DNA of 64,000 nt, taken from contig NZ_FNSA01000003.1 of the NCBI RefSeq assembly GCF_900104775.1, positions 3,410,001 to 3,474,000 of the forward strand, written 5' to 3'. This DNA is from Tsukamurella tyrosinosolvens. GTDB lineage: Bacteria; Actinomycetota; Actinomycetes; Mycobacteriales; Mycobacteriaceae. Made by a program: the position numbers and the translations under genes. Under the pieces are notes generated by a model. That model ran no database searches. It worked only from the letters and a program-made list of their open reading frames with translations, and was not told where the DNA came from. Numbering within the stretch: the first letter of the stretch is position 1; each line of letters starts with the position of its first letter. This document shows positions 18,687-29,123 of this stretch, piece by piece.

Positions 18687-19901
18687 GTGACGACCCTGGA
18701 CACCCCGAGGCCCATCCCCGCCCGCCACCCCGAACGCCCCCGGCGCGTACCGCCGGGGATCCGGATGGTGAGCGCGGCCCTGCGCCTCCCGGAGCCCACG
18801 GACGCCGAGTTCCGGCGGTTCGGTGAGTTGCTCACGGTCGGCGACGCGGTGATGGACGAGCTGGTCGAGTGGATCTACCAGGACCGCGAGACGCGCAAGC
18901 CGATGTTCGACCGTGCCCTGAACGAGGGCATCGCATCGGTGCCCGAGGCGCCGGCGGAGCTCCGGGAGTTCTTCGAGGACATGGAGACCGCCCCGGACTG
19001 GGTCGATTGGGACAAGATCCTGCTCGGCGGCCAGCTCATGCGCAGCGGCGGCGCGGACGGCTTCTCGATCGCGCGCGACGTCGCGCTCATGGGCGGCTAC
19101 CTCTTCTCCGGCTTCAACCAGACCCTGCTGCGGACGGGCGCGCTCGAGAAGGGCTCGAACAAGCGGTTCGCGGAGACCTCGCAGTGGGCGCTCGACGTGA
19201 TCGTCCCCGAGGGCCTGCGCCCGGGCGGGCCGGGCTACCGGTCCACGCTGCACGTGCGGTTCATCCACTCGATGGTGCGCCGGCACGTCCTGGCGCTCCC
19301 CGACTGGGACTTCGAGACCTACGGCCTGCCGATCAACCAGACCGACATGGCGGCGACTCTGGTGGGGGCACTCATCGCGCCCGTCGCGACCGGCGTCGGC
19401 ATCGGCCTGGTGGCGAATCCCCGCGAGTACGAGGCGGCCGCGCACCTCACGCGGTACGTCGGCCGGCTCATGGGCGTGCACGACGACTTCCTGCCGCACA
19501 GCTTCCGCGACAGCCTGCGGATCCTGTTCCAGACGTCGCGGGCGCTGTCCACGCCCGACGAGACGAGCAGGGCCCTCGCACAGCCGATGGCCGACGACCC
19601 CATGCTCTGGGAGTTCGGGCCGCTCACCGGGTTGCGGCGCCGGATCGCCCGCTCGCAACACCTGTCCATCGCCACCGCCTACCTGGGCACTGCTGCGATG
19701 AAGGAACTCGGCGTCCCGTCGACCCTCCCCTGGTACCCGGCCCTACGGATCCCGTTCCACCTGGTCGAGTCCGCGATCAACCAGCTCCCCGGCGGCCGCG
19801 AGCGGGCCGCCCGCCGCGGCGATGTGAGCCAGGCCAAGTTCATGCGCACCCTCAACGTCGAGGCCGCCGTCGGCCACTCGGCGCACCACGTCACCACCTA
19901 G
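18687..19901 (+). CDS. DUF2236 protein (MpaB/latex-clearing oxygenase-like)
   Basis: A 404-aa protein of the DUF2236 group, which includes the heme b oxygenase Lcp (rubber cleavage) and fungal MpaB. DWDKILLGGQLMRSGGADGF, VALMGGYLFSGFNQTLLRTG, a VRFIHSMVRRHV helix (about 190-201; His/Arg are candidate heme residues) and INQTDMAATLVGAL fit the family. No signal peptide or Tat motif is visible, so it is probably cytoplasmic. GTG 18687 is chosen from the promoter. The substrate is unknown; many Mycobacteriales carry several copies. Confidence 0.82.
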   Translation: MTTLDTPRPIPARHPERPRRVPPGIRMVSAALRLPEPTDAEFRRFGELLTVGDAVMDELVEWIYQDRETRKPMFDRALNEGIASVPEAPAELREFFEDMETAPDWVDWDKILLGGQLMRSGGADGFSIARDVALMGGYLFSGFNQTLLRTGALEKGSNKRFAETSQWALDVIVPEGLRPGGPGYRSTLHVRFIHSMVRRHVLALPDWDFETYGLPINQTDMAATLVGALIAPVATGVGIGLVANPREYEAAAHLTRYVGRLMGVHDDFLPHSFRDSLRILFQTSRALSTPDETSRALAQPMADDPMLWEFGPLTGLRRRIARSQHLSIATAYLGTAAMKELGVPSTLPWYPALRIPFHLVESAINQLPGGRERAARRGDVSQAKFMRTLNVEAAVGHSAHHVTT

Positions 19902-19904
19902 CCG

Positions 19905-19968
19905 ACATCTTTCGAAGCGTTCTGCGACGTCCACCACCGATTCCATCGCAGAACGCTTCGAAAGATGT
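19905..19968. repeat. Long perfect inverted repeat (23-bp arms)
   Basis: Arms 19905-19927 and 19946-19968 are perfectly complementary over 23 bp with an 18-base loop. The arms are only about half G+C (CTTTCGAAGCGTTCTGCG core), far below the surroundings. It starts 3 bases after the DUF2236 stop. No T-run follows, so a simple terminator is not certain. Confidence 0.7.
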
Positions 19969-19993
19969 TCCGGCGGAGTGCTCCTGCGACGCA

Positions 19994-20027
19994 CCGCGGC
20001 CCGCACCGAATCCGGTGCGGGCCGCGG
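19994..20027 (-). terminator. Terminator of ilvE
   Basis: A perfect 15-bp GC-rich stem (19994-20008/20013-20027) with a 4-base loop, 18 bases past the ilvE stop on the minus strand. Confidence 0.75.
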
Positions 20028-20045
20028 CTGCGTGTGCGCGAGGCG

Positions 20046-21149
20046 TCAGCTCAGCGTGGTCATCCAGCCGTGGGTGTCCGGGACGGTGCCGCGCTGGATA
20101 CCGGTGAGGGTCTCGCGCAGGGCCATGGTGATCTCGCCGGGCTGTCCGTCGCCGATGGTGAAGTCCTCCTCGGAGCCCTTGACGCGACCGACGGGCGTGA
20201 TGACGGCCGCGGTGCCGCACGCGAAGACCTCGGTGATCGTGCCGGAGGCGACGCCCTCCTTGAGCTCGTCGACGGTGATCCGCCGCTCCTCGGTCTCGAA
20301 GCCGGCGTCGCGGGCGAGCTGCAGCAACGAACTCCGAGTCACGCCGGGCAGCAGTGAACCGGACAGCTCCGGGGTGACGATCCGGGCCGAAGAGCCGGAA
20401 CCGAGGACGAAGAAGAGGTTCATGCCGCCCATCTCCTCGATCGCCTCGTGCTCGATGGCGTCGAGCCACACGACCTGGTCGCAGCCCTGCTGCGCGGCCT
20501 GGGCCTGCGCGACGAGCGAGGCGGCGTAGTTGCCGCCGCACTTGGCGAAGCCGGTGCCGCCGGGGGCGGCGCGCACGTACTCGCGCGAGAGCCACACCGA
20601 GACGGGCTTCACGCCGCCCGCGAAGTAGGCGCCGGCGGGCGAGGCGATCACCAGGAAGCGGTAGCTGTTCGACGGCTTGACGCCGAGGGTCTCCTCGTCG
20701 GCGAAGATGAACGGCCGGAAGTACAGGGCCTCCTCGCCGCCGGCCGCGGGCACCCATTCGCCGTCCACGGCCACGAGTTCCTTGAGCGAGGCGACGAAGA
20801 CGTCCTCGGGCAGCGGCGGGATCGCGAGCCGCTCGGCGGAGCGCTGGAAGCGCGCGGCGTTGGCCTCGGGCCGGAAGGTGGCGACGGAACCGTCGGGCTG
20901 GCGGTACGCCTTCAGACCCTCGAAGATCTCCTGCGCGTAGTGCAGCACCGACGCCGACGGCTCCATCGGGATGGGGCCGTAGGGCAGCACCTCGGGCGCG
21001 TGCCAGCCCTTCTCCTCGTTCCAGCGGAGCGAGATCATGTGGTCGGTGAAGTACCTGCCGAATCCCGGGTTCGCCAGGATCTCGGAGCGCTCAGCCGCAG
21101 AGCGGGGGTGGTCGTTGCGGGTGAGGGCGAAGGCCGTGCCAGTTGTCAT
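20046..21149 (-). CDS. ilvE: Branched-chain amino acid aminotransferase
   Basis: Transfers the amino group between glutamate and the keto acids of Leu, Ile and Val (PLP enzyme, cytoplasm). The 367-aa protein has the PLP lysine K203 in [42 protein letters not shown] upstream, and [15 protein letters not shown] in the C-terminal phosphate region. The start ATG 21149 lies 8 bases after TAGAAT (21158-21163), a leaderless arrangement. It is downstream of gcvT in the same direction, the same order as Rv2211c-Rv2210c. Confidence 0.96.
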   Translation of the reverse strand: MTTGTAFALTRNDHPRSAAERSEILANPGFGRYFTDHMISLRWNEEKGWHAPEVLPYGPIPMEPSASVLHYAQEIFEGLKAYRQPDGSVATFRPEANAARFQRSAERLAIPPLPEDVFVASLKELVAVDGEWVPAAGGEEALYFRPFIFADEETLGVKPSNSYRFLVIASPAGAYFAGGVKPVSVWLSREYVRAAPGGTGFAKCGGNYAASLVAQAQAAQQGCDQVVWLDAIEHEAIEEMGGMNLFFVLGSGSSARIVTPELSGSLLPGVTRSSLLQLARDAGFETEERRITVDELKEGVASGTITEVFACGTAAVITPVGRVKGSEEDFTIGDGQPGEITMALRETLTGIQRGTVPDTHGWMTTLS

Positions 21150-21157
21150 GGGACAAG

Positions 21158-21163
21158 ATTCTA
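21158..21163 (-). promoter_or_regulatory. -10 element of ilvE (leaderless start)
   Basis: TAGAAT on the minus strand, 8 bases before ATG 21149. It is the closest match to the TATAAT consensus in this window. Confidence 0.6.
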
Positions 21164-21236
21164 CGACCCGCGCGCGCAGGCGCGGGCCGTACCAATCAGT
21201 AGGAACCCCGAGTATTTTTCCGGGGACCTCTCGGAG

Positions 21237-22337
21237 CTACTTGGTGTTCGCCTCGACGAAGGGCGGGAGGGTCACCTCGCACTCGATCGCGCGGCCGCGC
21301 ACGTCCACGCTCACCGGCGTCCCCTTCTCGACACCCGCCGCGGAATCGATGAGCGCCAGGGCGATTCCGGCCTTGAGGCTCGGGCTGAAGGTGCCCGACG
21401 TGGTGGTGCCGATCGGCGCACCGTCGGCGGAGAGCACCGTGAGGTCGGCGCGCAGCACGCCCTTGCCGGTCGCGCGGAGGCCCCAGAGCCTGCGGGCCGG
21501 ACCGGCCTCCTTCTCCGCCACGAGGGCGTCGCGGCCGACGAACTCGGGCTTCTTCCAGCCGACGGCCCAGCCGGCGCGCGCCTGGACCGGGGTGATGTCG
21601 ACGGTGAGCTCGTGCCCGTGCAGCGGGTAGCCCATCTCGGTGCGCAGGGTGTCGCGGGCGCCGAGGCCGGCGGGCTGGCCGTCGCGGGAGGTGATCTCGG
21701 GCAGCAACGCGCGGAAGACGGTCTCGGCGTCGCCCCACGCGGGGATCAGCTCGTAGCCGTGCTCGCCGGTGTACCCGGTGCGGCAGACGCGTACGGGGGT
21801 GCCGTTCAGGGAGGCGTCCTCGTACGCCATGTACTCCATGTCGGTGGGCAGCCCGACGGCCTGCAGCACCTCCGCCGACTTCGGACCCTGCACGGCGAGC
21901 ACGGCGTAGTCGCGGTGCTGGTCGGTCACGGTGATGCCCTCCGGCGCGCGCTCGCACAGGTGCGCGACCACGGCGGCGGTGTTCGCGGCGTTGGGCACGA
22001 GGAAGAGCTCGTCGTCGGAGACGTAGTAGACGATGAGGTCGTCGATCACGCCGCCGGATTCGTTGGTGCACAGGGTGTACTGGGCCTTGCCGGGGTGGAT
22101 CTTGCCGAGGTCGGCGGTGAGCACGCGGTTGACGAAGTCCTTGGCGCCCGGCCCGGCGACGGTGGCCTTGCCGAGGTGGCTGACGTCGAAGATGCCCACG
22201 GCCTCGCGGACGGCGGTGTGCTCGCCGACGGTGCCCGCGTACTTGACGGGCATCGACCAGCCACCGAACGGCGCGAACGCCGCCCCCAGCTCGGTGTGCA
22301 CGGCGTTCAGGGGGCCTTCGATCAGCGTCTCACTCAT
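21237..22337 (-). CDS. gcvT: Glycine cleavage system aminomethyltransferase (T protein)
   Basis: GcvT takes the aminomethyl group from lipoylated GcvH to tetrahydrofolate, releasing ammonia. The protein is 366 aa. [34 protein letters not shown] (about 29-62) is the folate-site region, [19 protein letters not shown] (about 88-106) is conserved, and [12 protein letters not shown] holds the C-terminal part of the pocket. The start is ATG 22337 rather than the upstream one at 22346, because TAGAGT stands 7 bases before it. Other gcv genes are not in the window. Confidence 0.95.
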   Translation of the reverse strand: MSETLIEGPLNAVHTELGAAFAPFGGWSMPVKYAGTVGEHTAVREAVGIFDVSHLGKATVAGPGAKDFVNRVLTADLGKIHPGKAQYTLCTNESGGVIDDLIVYYVSDDELFLVPNAANTAAVVAHLCERAPEGITVTDQHRDYAVLAVQGPKSAEVLQAVGLPTDMEYMAYEDASLNGTPVRVCRTGYTGEHGYELIPAWGDAETVFRALLPEITSRDGQPAGLGARDTLRTEMGYPLHGHELTVDITPVQARAGWAVGWKKPEFVGRDALVAEKEAGPARRLWGLRATGKGVLRADLTVLSADGAPIGTTTSGTFSPSLKAGIALALIDSAAGVEKGTPVSVDVRGRAIECEVTLPPFVEANTK

Positions 22338-22344
22338 GCCCGGC

Positions 22345-22350
22345 ACTCTA
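22345..22350 (-). promoter_or_regulatory. -10 element of gcvT (leaderless start)
   Basis: TAGAGT followed by 7 bases and ATG 22337 on the minus strand. Its first three bases lie in the last codons of the permease gene (stop 22348-22350). There is no room for a 5' riboswitch if this promoter is used. Confidence 0.55.
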
Positions 22351-23598
22351 GTCCAGGGCCGCGCTGCCGGATCGGCCCAACAGCCGCATCCCCTGGTAGA
22401 TCACGATCGCGGCGACGGAGCCGAGCGCGATGCCGGTGAAGGTGACGTCGCCGACGGACCACGTGAAGTCGGCGATGCCGATGATGAGCGGCACCGCGGC
22501 GGTCAGCTGGTTGATGGGCTTGCTGAAGTCCACGCGCGCCTCCACCCAGATCCGCACGCCGAGGATGCCGACGAGGCCGTAGAGCGCCGTCGTGATGCCG
22601 CCGAGCACGCCGGGCGGGATCGACGCGATCACCGCGCCGACCTTCGGCGACATGCCCAGCAGGATCGCGGCGACGCCGGCCACCCAGTACGCGGCCGTCG
22701 AGTACACGCGGGTCGCGGCCATCACGCCGATGTTCTCCGCGTAGGTCGTGGTGGCGGAGCCTCCGCCCGCGCCCGCGAGCACCGTCGCGAGGCCGTCCGA
22801 GGCGAGGGCGCGCCCCATCACGGGGTCGTAGTCCTCGCCCGTCATCTGCGCGACGGACCGCACGTGCCCGACGTTCTCCGCCACGAGCACGAGGACCACG
22901 GGCAGGAACATCGGCAGCACCGCCCAGGAGAACGACGGGGCGTGGAACTCCGGGAAGCCGACCCACGACGCCGCGGAGACCTTCGAGAAATCGACCTCGC
23001 CGCGGATCCACGCGACCACGTACCCGATGAGCACCGAGGTGAAGATCGCGAGGCGTCCGAGCATGCCCTTGAACAGGGCGAGGGAGAGGATCAGGCAGAC
23101 CAGCGTGATCGTGGCCGTCACGGCGGCCTTCTCGTAGTTCGCCTTCGCCGCGGGCGCCAGGTTGAGGCCGATCAGCGCGACGATCGCACCCGTGACCACC
23201 GGCGGCATCAGCTTCTCGATCCACGCGGTGCCGACGAGGTGCACCACGCCGCCCACCAGGATCAGCAGCGCGCCCACGGCGACGATGCCGCCCAGTGCGC
23301 TTCCCATCCCCTGCGAGGCGGTCGCCGCGGTGATCGGCGAGATCACCGCGAAGCTCGACCCGAGGTAGCTGGGCAGCCGGTTGCCGGTGATGAGCAGGAA
23401 CAGCAGGGTGCCCACGCCCGAGAAGAGGAGCGTCGTCGCCGGCGGGAACCCCGTGAGCACCGGCACCAGGAACGTGGAACCGAACATCGCCACGACGTGC
23501 TGCACGCCGATGCCGAACGTCTTGGGCCAGCTCAGCCGCTCGCCGGGCCCCACCACGCCGGCGCCGTCAGTGGTCGGCGTCCAGCCGAATGTCTTCAT
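22348..23598 (-). CDS. Uracil/xanthine permease (NCS2 family)
   Basis: An inner-membrane nucleobase:proton symporter of 416 aa with about 12-14 hydrophobic segments. The UraA-type signatures are present: [20 protein letters not shown] at the start, [18 protein letters not shown] with the substrate Glu (about 245), and [18 protein letters not shown] (about 290) with the second Glu. These favour uracil over purines, but specificity is not proved. It precedes gcvT by 10 bases on the same strand and follows the lactone-oxidase gene. Confidence 0.9.
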   Translation of the reverse strand: MKTFGWTPTTDGAGVVGPGERLSWPKTFGIGVQHVVAMFGSTFLVPVLTGFPPATTLLFSGVGTLLFLLITGNRLPSYLGSSFAVISPITAATASQGMGSALGGIVAVGALLILVGGVVHLVGTAWIEKLMPPVVTGAIVALIGLNLAPAAKANYEKAAVTATITLVCLILSLALFKGMLGRLAIFTSVLIGYVVAWIRGEVDFSKVSAASWVGFPEFHAPSFSWAVLPMFLPVVLVLVAENVGHVRSVAQMTGEDYDPVMGRALASDGLATVLAGAGGGSATTTYAENIGVMAATRVYSTAAYWVAGVAAILLGMSPKVGAVIASIPPGVLGGITTALYGLVGILGVRIWVEARVDFSKPINQLTAAVPLIIGIADFTWSVGDVTFTGIALGSVAAIVIYQGMRLLGRSGSAALD

Positions 23599-23618
23599 GG
23601 CGGGAAATCATGCACGAG

Positions 23619-24956
23619 TCAGCGGCCGAGCACAGCGTCCAGGTGGTCGTTGGCGAAGACGCGGTCCGGGTCGAGCTCGTCGCGCACGGCCAGGAACTCG
23701 TCGAACCGGGGGTACGCGCCGCGGAAGAACTCGGCGGTGCGGGTGTGCATCTTGCCCCAGTGCGGTCGGCCGCCGTGCTCGATCATGATCCGCTCGACCT
23801 CGGCGAAGTAGTCGCTGGGCCTGTCGCGGACGTAGCGGTGCGCGGCGATGTAGCCGGACTGCCGTCCCGAGGCCGTCGACAGCATGAGGTCGTCGGCGGC
23901 GGCGACGCGGACCTCGATCGGGAAGGTGAGATTCCAGTCGTGCTTCTCGGTCGCGGCCTTGAGCGCGGCGAACGCCGGCATCGTGTTCTCCAGGGGCACG
24001 GCCCATTCCGTCTCGCGGAAGCGCACGGAACGGTCGGTGGTGAGCACGTTCGTGGAGTAGTCGATCTCGGTGTGCTCGGAGAGCATCGACGTGGCGAGCG
24101 AGACCAGCCGCGGGGTGAGCGACGGGACCGCGCGGCCCACCTCGCACACGGCCATCAGCGCGCCGGTCCCGACGACCTTGTCGTCGACGAACCGCCGCAC
24201 CCCGCCGATCGGCTTGCGCTTGTGATCGCCGGGGCGGCGGATCTGCGACTTGGTGAGCGTGCCGTCGGTCCCCGGGAACCAGAAGAACTCGAAGTGGTCG
24301 ACGCCGCGTACCCGCTCGACGAAGCCGTCGACCGTCTCCGCCAGCGACATCGGCGCCTCGGTGGCCTCGAGCACGAAGCGGTCCACGCACTGCAGCGTGA
24401 CCTCGACGAGGATTCCCAGCGCGCCGAGCCCGAGGGCCACGGCCTGCAGCCGGGGGTCGTCCTCGCCGACGGTGACCACCTCCCCCGTCCCGGAGACCAG
24501 GGTCGCCCCGACCACCTGGGTGGCGATGCCGCCGAAGCCCAGGCCGGTGCCGTGCGTGCCGGTCGAGATCGCCCCGGCGACGGTCTGCCGGTCGATGTCG
24601 CCGAGGTTCGCCATGGCGAGCCCGTAGGGCTCGAGCAGCGCGGGCACGTCGTAGAGCCGGGTGCCGGCGCGCAGCGTCACCCGCTTCGCGTCCACGTCGA
24701 CGGTCACGAGCCCGCCCTGGTGGTCGGGCGCGAGCGCCACGTCGCGCGGCGCGGAGATCGCCGTGAACGAGTGCCCCGCGCCGAGGGCCTTGACGGTGCC
24801 GCCGCGCTCGCGCGCCCGCTCGACGGTGCGCACCACGTCCTCGATCTTCGCGGGCCGCGAGACGTAGGACGGGAACGCGGACGCGGTGCGCCCCCAGTTC
24901 CGCCACTCGCCCACGGTGCCGGTCAATTGGTCCAGGCCCGGGATCCACTTGTTCAC
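23619..24956 (-). CDS. FAD-linked sugar-lactone oxidase (D-arabinono-1,4-lactone oxidase family)
   Basis: An FAD enzyme of the VAO/ALO group that oxidises aldonolactones (arabinono- or gulono-lactone) to ascorbate-type products. The protein is 445 aa. The FAD-binding PCMH domain has ALGAGHSFTAI (about 56-66; His is the covalent-flavin candidate) and TVAGAISTGTHGTG. The C-terminal ALO domain ends with GGRPHWGKMHT and FDEFLAVRDELDPDRVFANDHL. GTG 24956 overlaps the upstream stop (GTGA) with GAGGGG 8 bases before it, so it is translationally coupled to the deaminase gene. It resembles GulDH (Rv1771) of M. tuberculosis. Confidence 0.88.
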   Translation of the reverse strand: MNKWIPGLDQLTGTVGEWRNWGRTASAFPSYVSRPAKIEDVVRTVERARERGGTVKALGAGHSFTAISAPRDVALAPDHQGGLVTVDVDAKRVTLRAGTRLYDVPALLEPYGLAMANLGDIDRQTVAGAISTGTHGTGLGFGGIATQVVGATLVSGTGEVVTVGEDDPRLQAVALGLGALGILVEVTLQCVDRFVLEATEAPMSLAETVDGFVERVRGVDHFEFFWFPGTDGTLTKSQIRRPGDHKRKPIGGVRRFVDDKVVGTGALMAVCEVGRAVPSLTPRLVSLATSMLSEHTEIDYSTNVLTTDRSVRFRETEWAVPLENTMPAFAALKAATEKHDWNLTFPIEVRVAAADDLMLSTASGRQSGYIAAHRYVRDRPSDYFAEVERIMIEHGGRPHWGKMHTRTAEFFRGAYPRFDEFLAVRDELDPDRVFANDHLDAVLGR

Positions 24957-26269
24957 AGGAAGCACTTCCCCTCACCGCGGTAGGTCGGGACCGTGGCGTG
25001 CACGGCACCGTCGGACACGATCACCAGGTCGTCGGCGTGCTCGGCGGGTTCCCCGGCCTTGGTGTGCCGGAACCAGACCCGATCGCCGAGCGAGATGCGC
25101 TCGGCCCGCTCGCCGGTGAGCGGCGTCTGCACCTCGCCGGCGCCCTCGCGGCCGGTCAGCTTCAGTCCCTCGGGCCAGACGGGCCGCGGCAGGCGATCGG
25201 AGCCCGCGGCGCCGGAGGCGATCCAGCCGCCGCCGTGGCAGGTCACGGTGTCCGGCGCGGGGCGGCGCACCACGGCCAGGCCGAAGCCCATCGCGGGCGC
25301 CGGGCGGAAGTGGGAGTAGCCGTCGAAGAGGTGCGGTCCGTAGAGGCCGCTGCCGGCGGCGATGTCGGTGATGTTCGGGTCCTCCGCGTTGCGCTCGAGG
25401 GAGCCGGTGCCGCCGCCGTTGACGAACTCGAGGTCGGCGATGCGGCGCAGGTCGGTGAGGATCTCCCGGCGGCGCGTGACCAGCTCGTCCCAGGAGGTCC
25501 GCTGCATGGTGCGCAGCAGCGCACCGGCTCCGGGCCGGCGGATGCTCAGATCGCCGACGCCGGCGATCTGCGCGTCGTAGGTCATCACGCCGACCAGCCG
25601 GAAACCCTTGCGCCCCGCCACCGTCGCCGCCAGGACCGAGGCCTCGCCGCGGGTGCGGACCGGGGACCGGCGCGCGCCGATGGCCCCCAGGGCGGGGGCG
25701 TGGTACGAGGCGTCGACGTCGATGCAGACCCGCAGTTCGGGGCGCCGGCTCGGCGGGACCGCGGCGTCGATGAGGTCGAGCTGCTCGGCGTCATCGATCA
25801 TCAGGGTCACGCGCATCGCGGCGGCCGGGTCCGCGGCCAGCGCGGCGATCGCCCCGAGATCGGCGCTCGGGTAGGCGACGAGGACGTCGGTGCAGCCGGG
25901 GCGGGCGGCGCCGTCGTGGTCGACGCCGTCGACCGCGAGCCAGGTGGCCTCCGCGACGTCGTAGGCGAGGACACCCGCGTAGCCGGGCACGCGCAGCAGT
26001 GCGTCGAGCACGGGCCGGGAACGGATCGACTTGGAGGCCACACGGATCGGCTTGCCCGCCGCGCGGCGCAGCATGTCGGCGACGTTGAAGCGCAGGGCGT
26101 CCAGGTCCGCGGCGAGGATGGGGGCGTCCAGCCCGTGGGTCGCGGCGTCGATCGTCGCCCAGTAGGAGGCGGGGTCGATCTCCCACTGCCGGTCGAGGGA
26201 CGACGGTGCCGCCGCCAGGTCCAGTGCGCCCGCTCCGGTCGTGGTCTCGCCCGTGCCGTTCCCCGTCAT
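24953..26269 (-). CDS. PLP-dependent amino acid deaminase/aldolase-like protein (alanine racemase-type N-domain)
   Basis: A 438-aa protein with a fold-type III PLP barrel. DAPILAADLDALRFNVADMLRRAAGKPIRVASKSIRSRPVLDALL (about 47-90) has the expected PLP Lys in ASKSIRS. A DSD1-like zinc-binding C-terminal domain carries GGGWIASGAAGSDRLPRP and DRVWFRHTKAGEPAEH (His residues near the end). Relatives act on D-threonine or D-serine; the substrate is unknown here. ATG 26269 is chosen (TACCAT 8 bases upstream). It overlaps the lactone oxidase gene by 4 bases. Confidence 0.78.
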   Translation of the reverse strand: MTGNGTGETTTGAGALDLAAAPSSLDRQWEIDPASYWATIDAATHGLDAPILAADLDALRFNVADMLRRAAGKPIRVASKSIRSRPVLDALLRVPGYAGVLAYDVAEATWLAVDGVDHDGAARPGCTDVLVAYPSADLGAIAALAADPAAAMRVTLMIDDAEQLDLIDAAVPPSRRPELRVCIDVDASYHAPALGAIGARRSPVRTRGEASVLAATVAGRKGFRLVGVMTYDAQIAGVGDLSIRRPGAGALLRTMQRTSWDELVTRRREILTDLRRIADLEFVNGGGTGSLERNAEDPNITDIAAGSGLYGPHLFDGYSHFRPAPAMGFGLAVVRRPAPDTVTCHGGGWIASGAAGSDRLPRPVWPEGLKLTGREGAGEVQTPLTGERAERISLGDRVWFRHTKAGEPAEHADDLVIVSDGAVHATVPTYRGEGKCFL

Positions 26270-26299
26270 GAGCACCGATGGTACGTGCGCAGGGGCACC

Positions 26300-27394
26300 T
26301 CAGCGCGGCGTGACCGCAGATCCCCCCTCGTCCGTCCGGATCTCCCCGGACGCCCGGACCTGGGCGGGAGTGCTCCCGGTCCACTGCGCGAAGGCGCGCC
26401 GGAAGTCGCGGGCGTCGGCGAAGCCGACCGCCGCCGCCACCGAGCGCACGGGCATGCCGGTCGTGCGCAGCAGCGTCTCGGCACGCTCGCGCCGGACCCG
26501 CGCGTGGATCGAGCGGAAGGACTCGCCGGCGTCCGCGAGGTGCCGGCGCAGGGTCCGTTCGCTGGTGTTCAGCTGCCGGGCCAACGCGGCCATCGTGTAC
26601 GGGCGACGCAGGTCGGCCCGGAGCAGTTGTTCGACGGCCCACACGTGGTCGAGGTCGCGCGCTTCCCCGCTCGCCCCGGCGATCGCGCGGCACGCCGCGA
26701 GCGCCGCCGCGTGCACGGCGGGCTCCCGCCGGGGCAGCGGCCTGCCGAGCAGGCTCCGCGGTACCGTCAGCACCCCGGCGGGGGCGCCGAAGCGGACGGC
26801 GCACCCGAAGTGGTCGGAGTACTCGTCGGCGTACGCGGGGGCGGCGAAGGGCAGCTCGACGGCGGTCGGCGACCACTGCTCGTCACCGAGGGCCGAGCGC
26901 AGCAGCGTGACGACGCTGAGCAGCGTCTCCTCGCAGAGGAAGGGCAGCACGTCCGGGTCCGCCGAGCGCGGCACCACGGTGAGGCGGACGGCGTCGCCGT
27001 CGGCGTCCACCGCGAAGTCGACGAGGCTGCCCGCGGCCTGGTGGTACTGCAGGCCGGCGGCGACGGCGCCCTCGACGTCGTCCGCGGTCTGCACCGCGAC
27101 GCCGAGCATCCCGAACGACTGCAGCAGCGGCCGGGCACCGGCCCGGAGCCCGAGCGGGCGGTCGGGCAGCGCGCGGACCGCCTCGGCGAGGAATCGCATC
27201 GCCTGCGGGAACGCCAGTTCCAGGTCGGCGGAGGCGTCGATGCGGCGGATGCCCGCGCGGTCCGCCCAGACGGCCACCGGATGCCCCTCCCGGCCCAGCG
27301 CCTCGAGCAGGTGGGCGACCACGGGCGCGGGCATCGGGGCCGCGTAGTCCGCGGCCCCGGGCGGCGGCGCGCCCCACAGTCCCAGGCGTAACAT
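26300..27394 (-). CDS. AraC-family transcriptional regulator
   Basis: A 364-aa regulator. The N-terminal two thirds match the OruR/ArgR-type ligand domain ([41 protein letters not shown]). The C-terminal double HTH is clear: [27 protein letters not shown] and [28 protein letters not shown]. Start choice is uncertain: ATG 27394 has no clear Shine-Dalgarno, and ATG 27334 is possible. It lies directly upstream of the deaminase-oxidase pair on the same strand and is their most likely regulator. Confidence 0.82.
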   Translation of the reverse strand: MLRLGLWGAPPPGAADYAAPMPAPVVAHLLEALGREGHPVAVWADRAGIRRIDASADLELAFPQAMRFLAEAVRALPDRPLGLRAGARPLLQSFGMLGVAVQTADDVEGAVAAGLQYHQAAGSLVDFAVDADGDAVRLTVVPRSADPDVLPFLCEETLLSVVTLLRSALGDEQWSPTAVELPFAAPAYADEYSDHFGCAVRFGAPAGVLTVPRSLLGRPLPRREPAVHAAALAACRAIAGASGEARDLDHVWAVEQLLRADLRRPYTMAALARQLNTSERTLRRHLADAGESFRSIHARVRRERAETLLRTTGMPVRSVAAAVGFADARDFRRAFAQWTGSTPAQVRASGEIRTDEGGSAVTPR

Positions 27395-27438
27395 CCGTAC
27401 AGGCAAGCACACCCGCCGCCCCGACGAGAGGAAACCCC

Positions 27439-28968
27439 TTGAGCACGCCGTTCACCGGACCCGCCATCACGCTGACCGACGACCTCGCGGCGGCCACCGA
27501 CGCGCTCGTCGTGGGCGTGTACTCCGCAGCGGGCGACGGGGCGTCGATCACGCTCGACGGCGGCGTGCCGGAGGCGGCGCGCGGCCCGGTCGCCGAGGCG
27601 CTGGCGCTCCTCGGCGCCGAGGGCAAGGCCGGCGAGGCCGTCCGGATCGCCACCCCGGCCGGGTCCGGCCTGGGCGCGACGACGGTGCTGGGCGTGGGCC
27701 TGGGCGCCGAGGAGTCGGTGACCCCGGAGGCCGTGCGGCGCGCGGCCGGCGTCGCGGCCCGCGCGCTCGAGGGCGTCGCCGCGGCGGCCACCACCCTCTC
27801 CTCGATCGATCTGGCGGCCGCCGTCGAGGGCGCGATCCTCGGCGCGTACCGGTTCGCCGAGTTCCGCACCACCTCGGCGCCGAAGAAGGCGACGCTCGGC
27901 GCGCTCGCGCTGCTCTCGGCACCCGCGTCCGAGGCGCTCGCGGAGGAGGTGCGCGGCACCGTCGAGCAGGCCCGCCTGACGGCCGGCGCGGTGGCGCTGG
28001 CGCGCGACTTCGTCAACACCCCGCCGAACGTCCTCTCCCCCGGCGAGTTCGCCGACCGCGCGCAGCGCCTGGGCACCGACGCCGGCCTCGAAGTGGAGGT
28101 CTTCGACGAGGAGTACCTCGACGCGAACGGCTACGGCGGCATCGTCGGGGTCGGCAAGGGCAGCTCCCGCCCGCCGCGCCTCGTGCGGCTGCGCCACGTC
28201 TCGGGGGTCGACGGTGCCAAGCACGTCGCGCTGGTCGGCAAGGGCATAACCTTCGACACCGGCGGCATCTCCATCAAGCCGGCCGCGGGCATGGAGCAGA
28301 TGACCTCGGACATGGGCGGCGCCGCGGCCGTCATCGCCACCGTGATCCTGGCCGCGCAGCTGGGCCTGCCGGTGGACGTGACCGCGACGGTGCCGATGGC
28401 CGAGAACATGCCCTCGCACACCGCGCAGCGCCCCGGCGACGTGCTCACCCAGTACCCCGGCGCCGGCAAGGGCGGCATCACCGTCGAGGTCATCAACACC
28501 GACGCCGAGGGCCGTCTCATCCTGGCCGACGCGATGGTCCGCGCCTGCGAGGACGAGCCCGACTACCTCATCGACACCGCGACCCTCACGGGCGCGCAGA
28601 TGGTGGCGCTCGGCACCCGCACCCCGGGCGTGATGGGCACCGACGACTTCCGGGACCGCGTGGCGGAGCTCTCCCGCTCCGTCGGCGAGAACGGCTGGGC
28701 GATGCCCTTCCCCGAGGAGCTGCGCGCCGACATCAACTCGCGCGTCGCGGATCTGGCGAACGTGAGCCCGAACCGGTGGGGCGGCATGCTCACCGCGGGC
28801 GTGTACCTCAAGGAGTTCGTGGCCGACGGGGTGCAGTGGGCGCACATCGACGTCGCCGGTCCGGCGTTCAACACCGGCGGCCCCTTCGGCTACATCACCA
28901 AGGGTGGTACGGGCGTCCCGGTCCGCACGATGCTCGCGGTGCTCCGCGACATCGCGCAGCGCGGCTGA
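27439..28968 (+). CDS. pepA: Leucyl aminopeptidase (M17)
   Basis: A cytosolic two-metal aminopeptidase that clears N-terminal residues from peptides. The protein is 509 aa. The N-terminal macro-like domain covers about 1-160. The catalytic domain has [35 protein letters not shown] (about 263-297) with the metal Lys and Asp, and the signature [14 protein letters not shown] near 354. TTG 27439 is the start, with AGAGGA about 7 bases upstream. It is divergent from the AraC gene with a short gap, and corresponds to Rv2213. Confidence 0.95.
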   Translation: MSTPFTGPAITLTDDLAAATDALVVGVYSAAGDGASITLDGGVPEAARGPVAEALALLGAEGKAGEAVRIATPAGSGLGATTVLGVGLGAEESVTPEAVRRAAGVAARALEGVAAAATTLSSIDLAAAVEGAILGAYRFAEFRTTSAPKKATLGALALLSAPASEALAEEVRGTVEQARLTAGAVALARDFVNTPPNVLSPGEFADRAQRLGTDAGLEVEVFDEEYLDANGYGGIVGVGKGSSRPPRLVRLRHVSGVDGAKHVALVGKGITFDTGGISIKPAAGMEQMTSDMGGAAAVIATVILAAQLGLPVDVTATVPMAENMPSHTAQRPGDVLTQYPGAGKGGITVEVINTDAEGRLILADAMVRACEDEPDYLIDTATLTGAQMVALGTRTPGVMGTDDFRDRVAELSRSVGENGWAMPFPEELRADINSRVADLANVSPNRWGGMLTAGVYLKEFVADGVQWAHIDVAGPAFNTGGPFGYITKGGTGVPVRTMLAVLRDIAQRG

Positions 28969-29123
28969 CGTCCCGCCCCCTGGGAGTTACCGGCGAGTAA
29001 GCCCCCAACCGCCGCGCGGACCCGACCCCTGAGGGTAGGGTCAGGTGTCGGTGGAGGCCACCAGCCGAAACCCGCGTTCAGCTCGTATCACAGCAGATAA
29101 CCGAACCTGAGGAGTCAGAGGAA

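Noticed and set aside
22338-22360. Glycine riboswitch before gcvT
   Set aside because: The permease gene ends 10 bases upstream and the -10 lies 7 bases before the start, leaving no leader RNA.
28969-29123. Regulatory RNA in the 155-base gap before dlaT
   Set aside because: I saw no recognisable riboswitch core, T-box or strong terminator/anti-terminator pair; only a promoter region and a ribosome binding site are likely.
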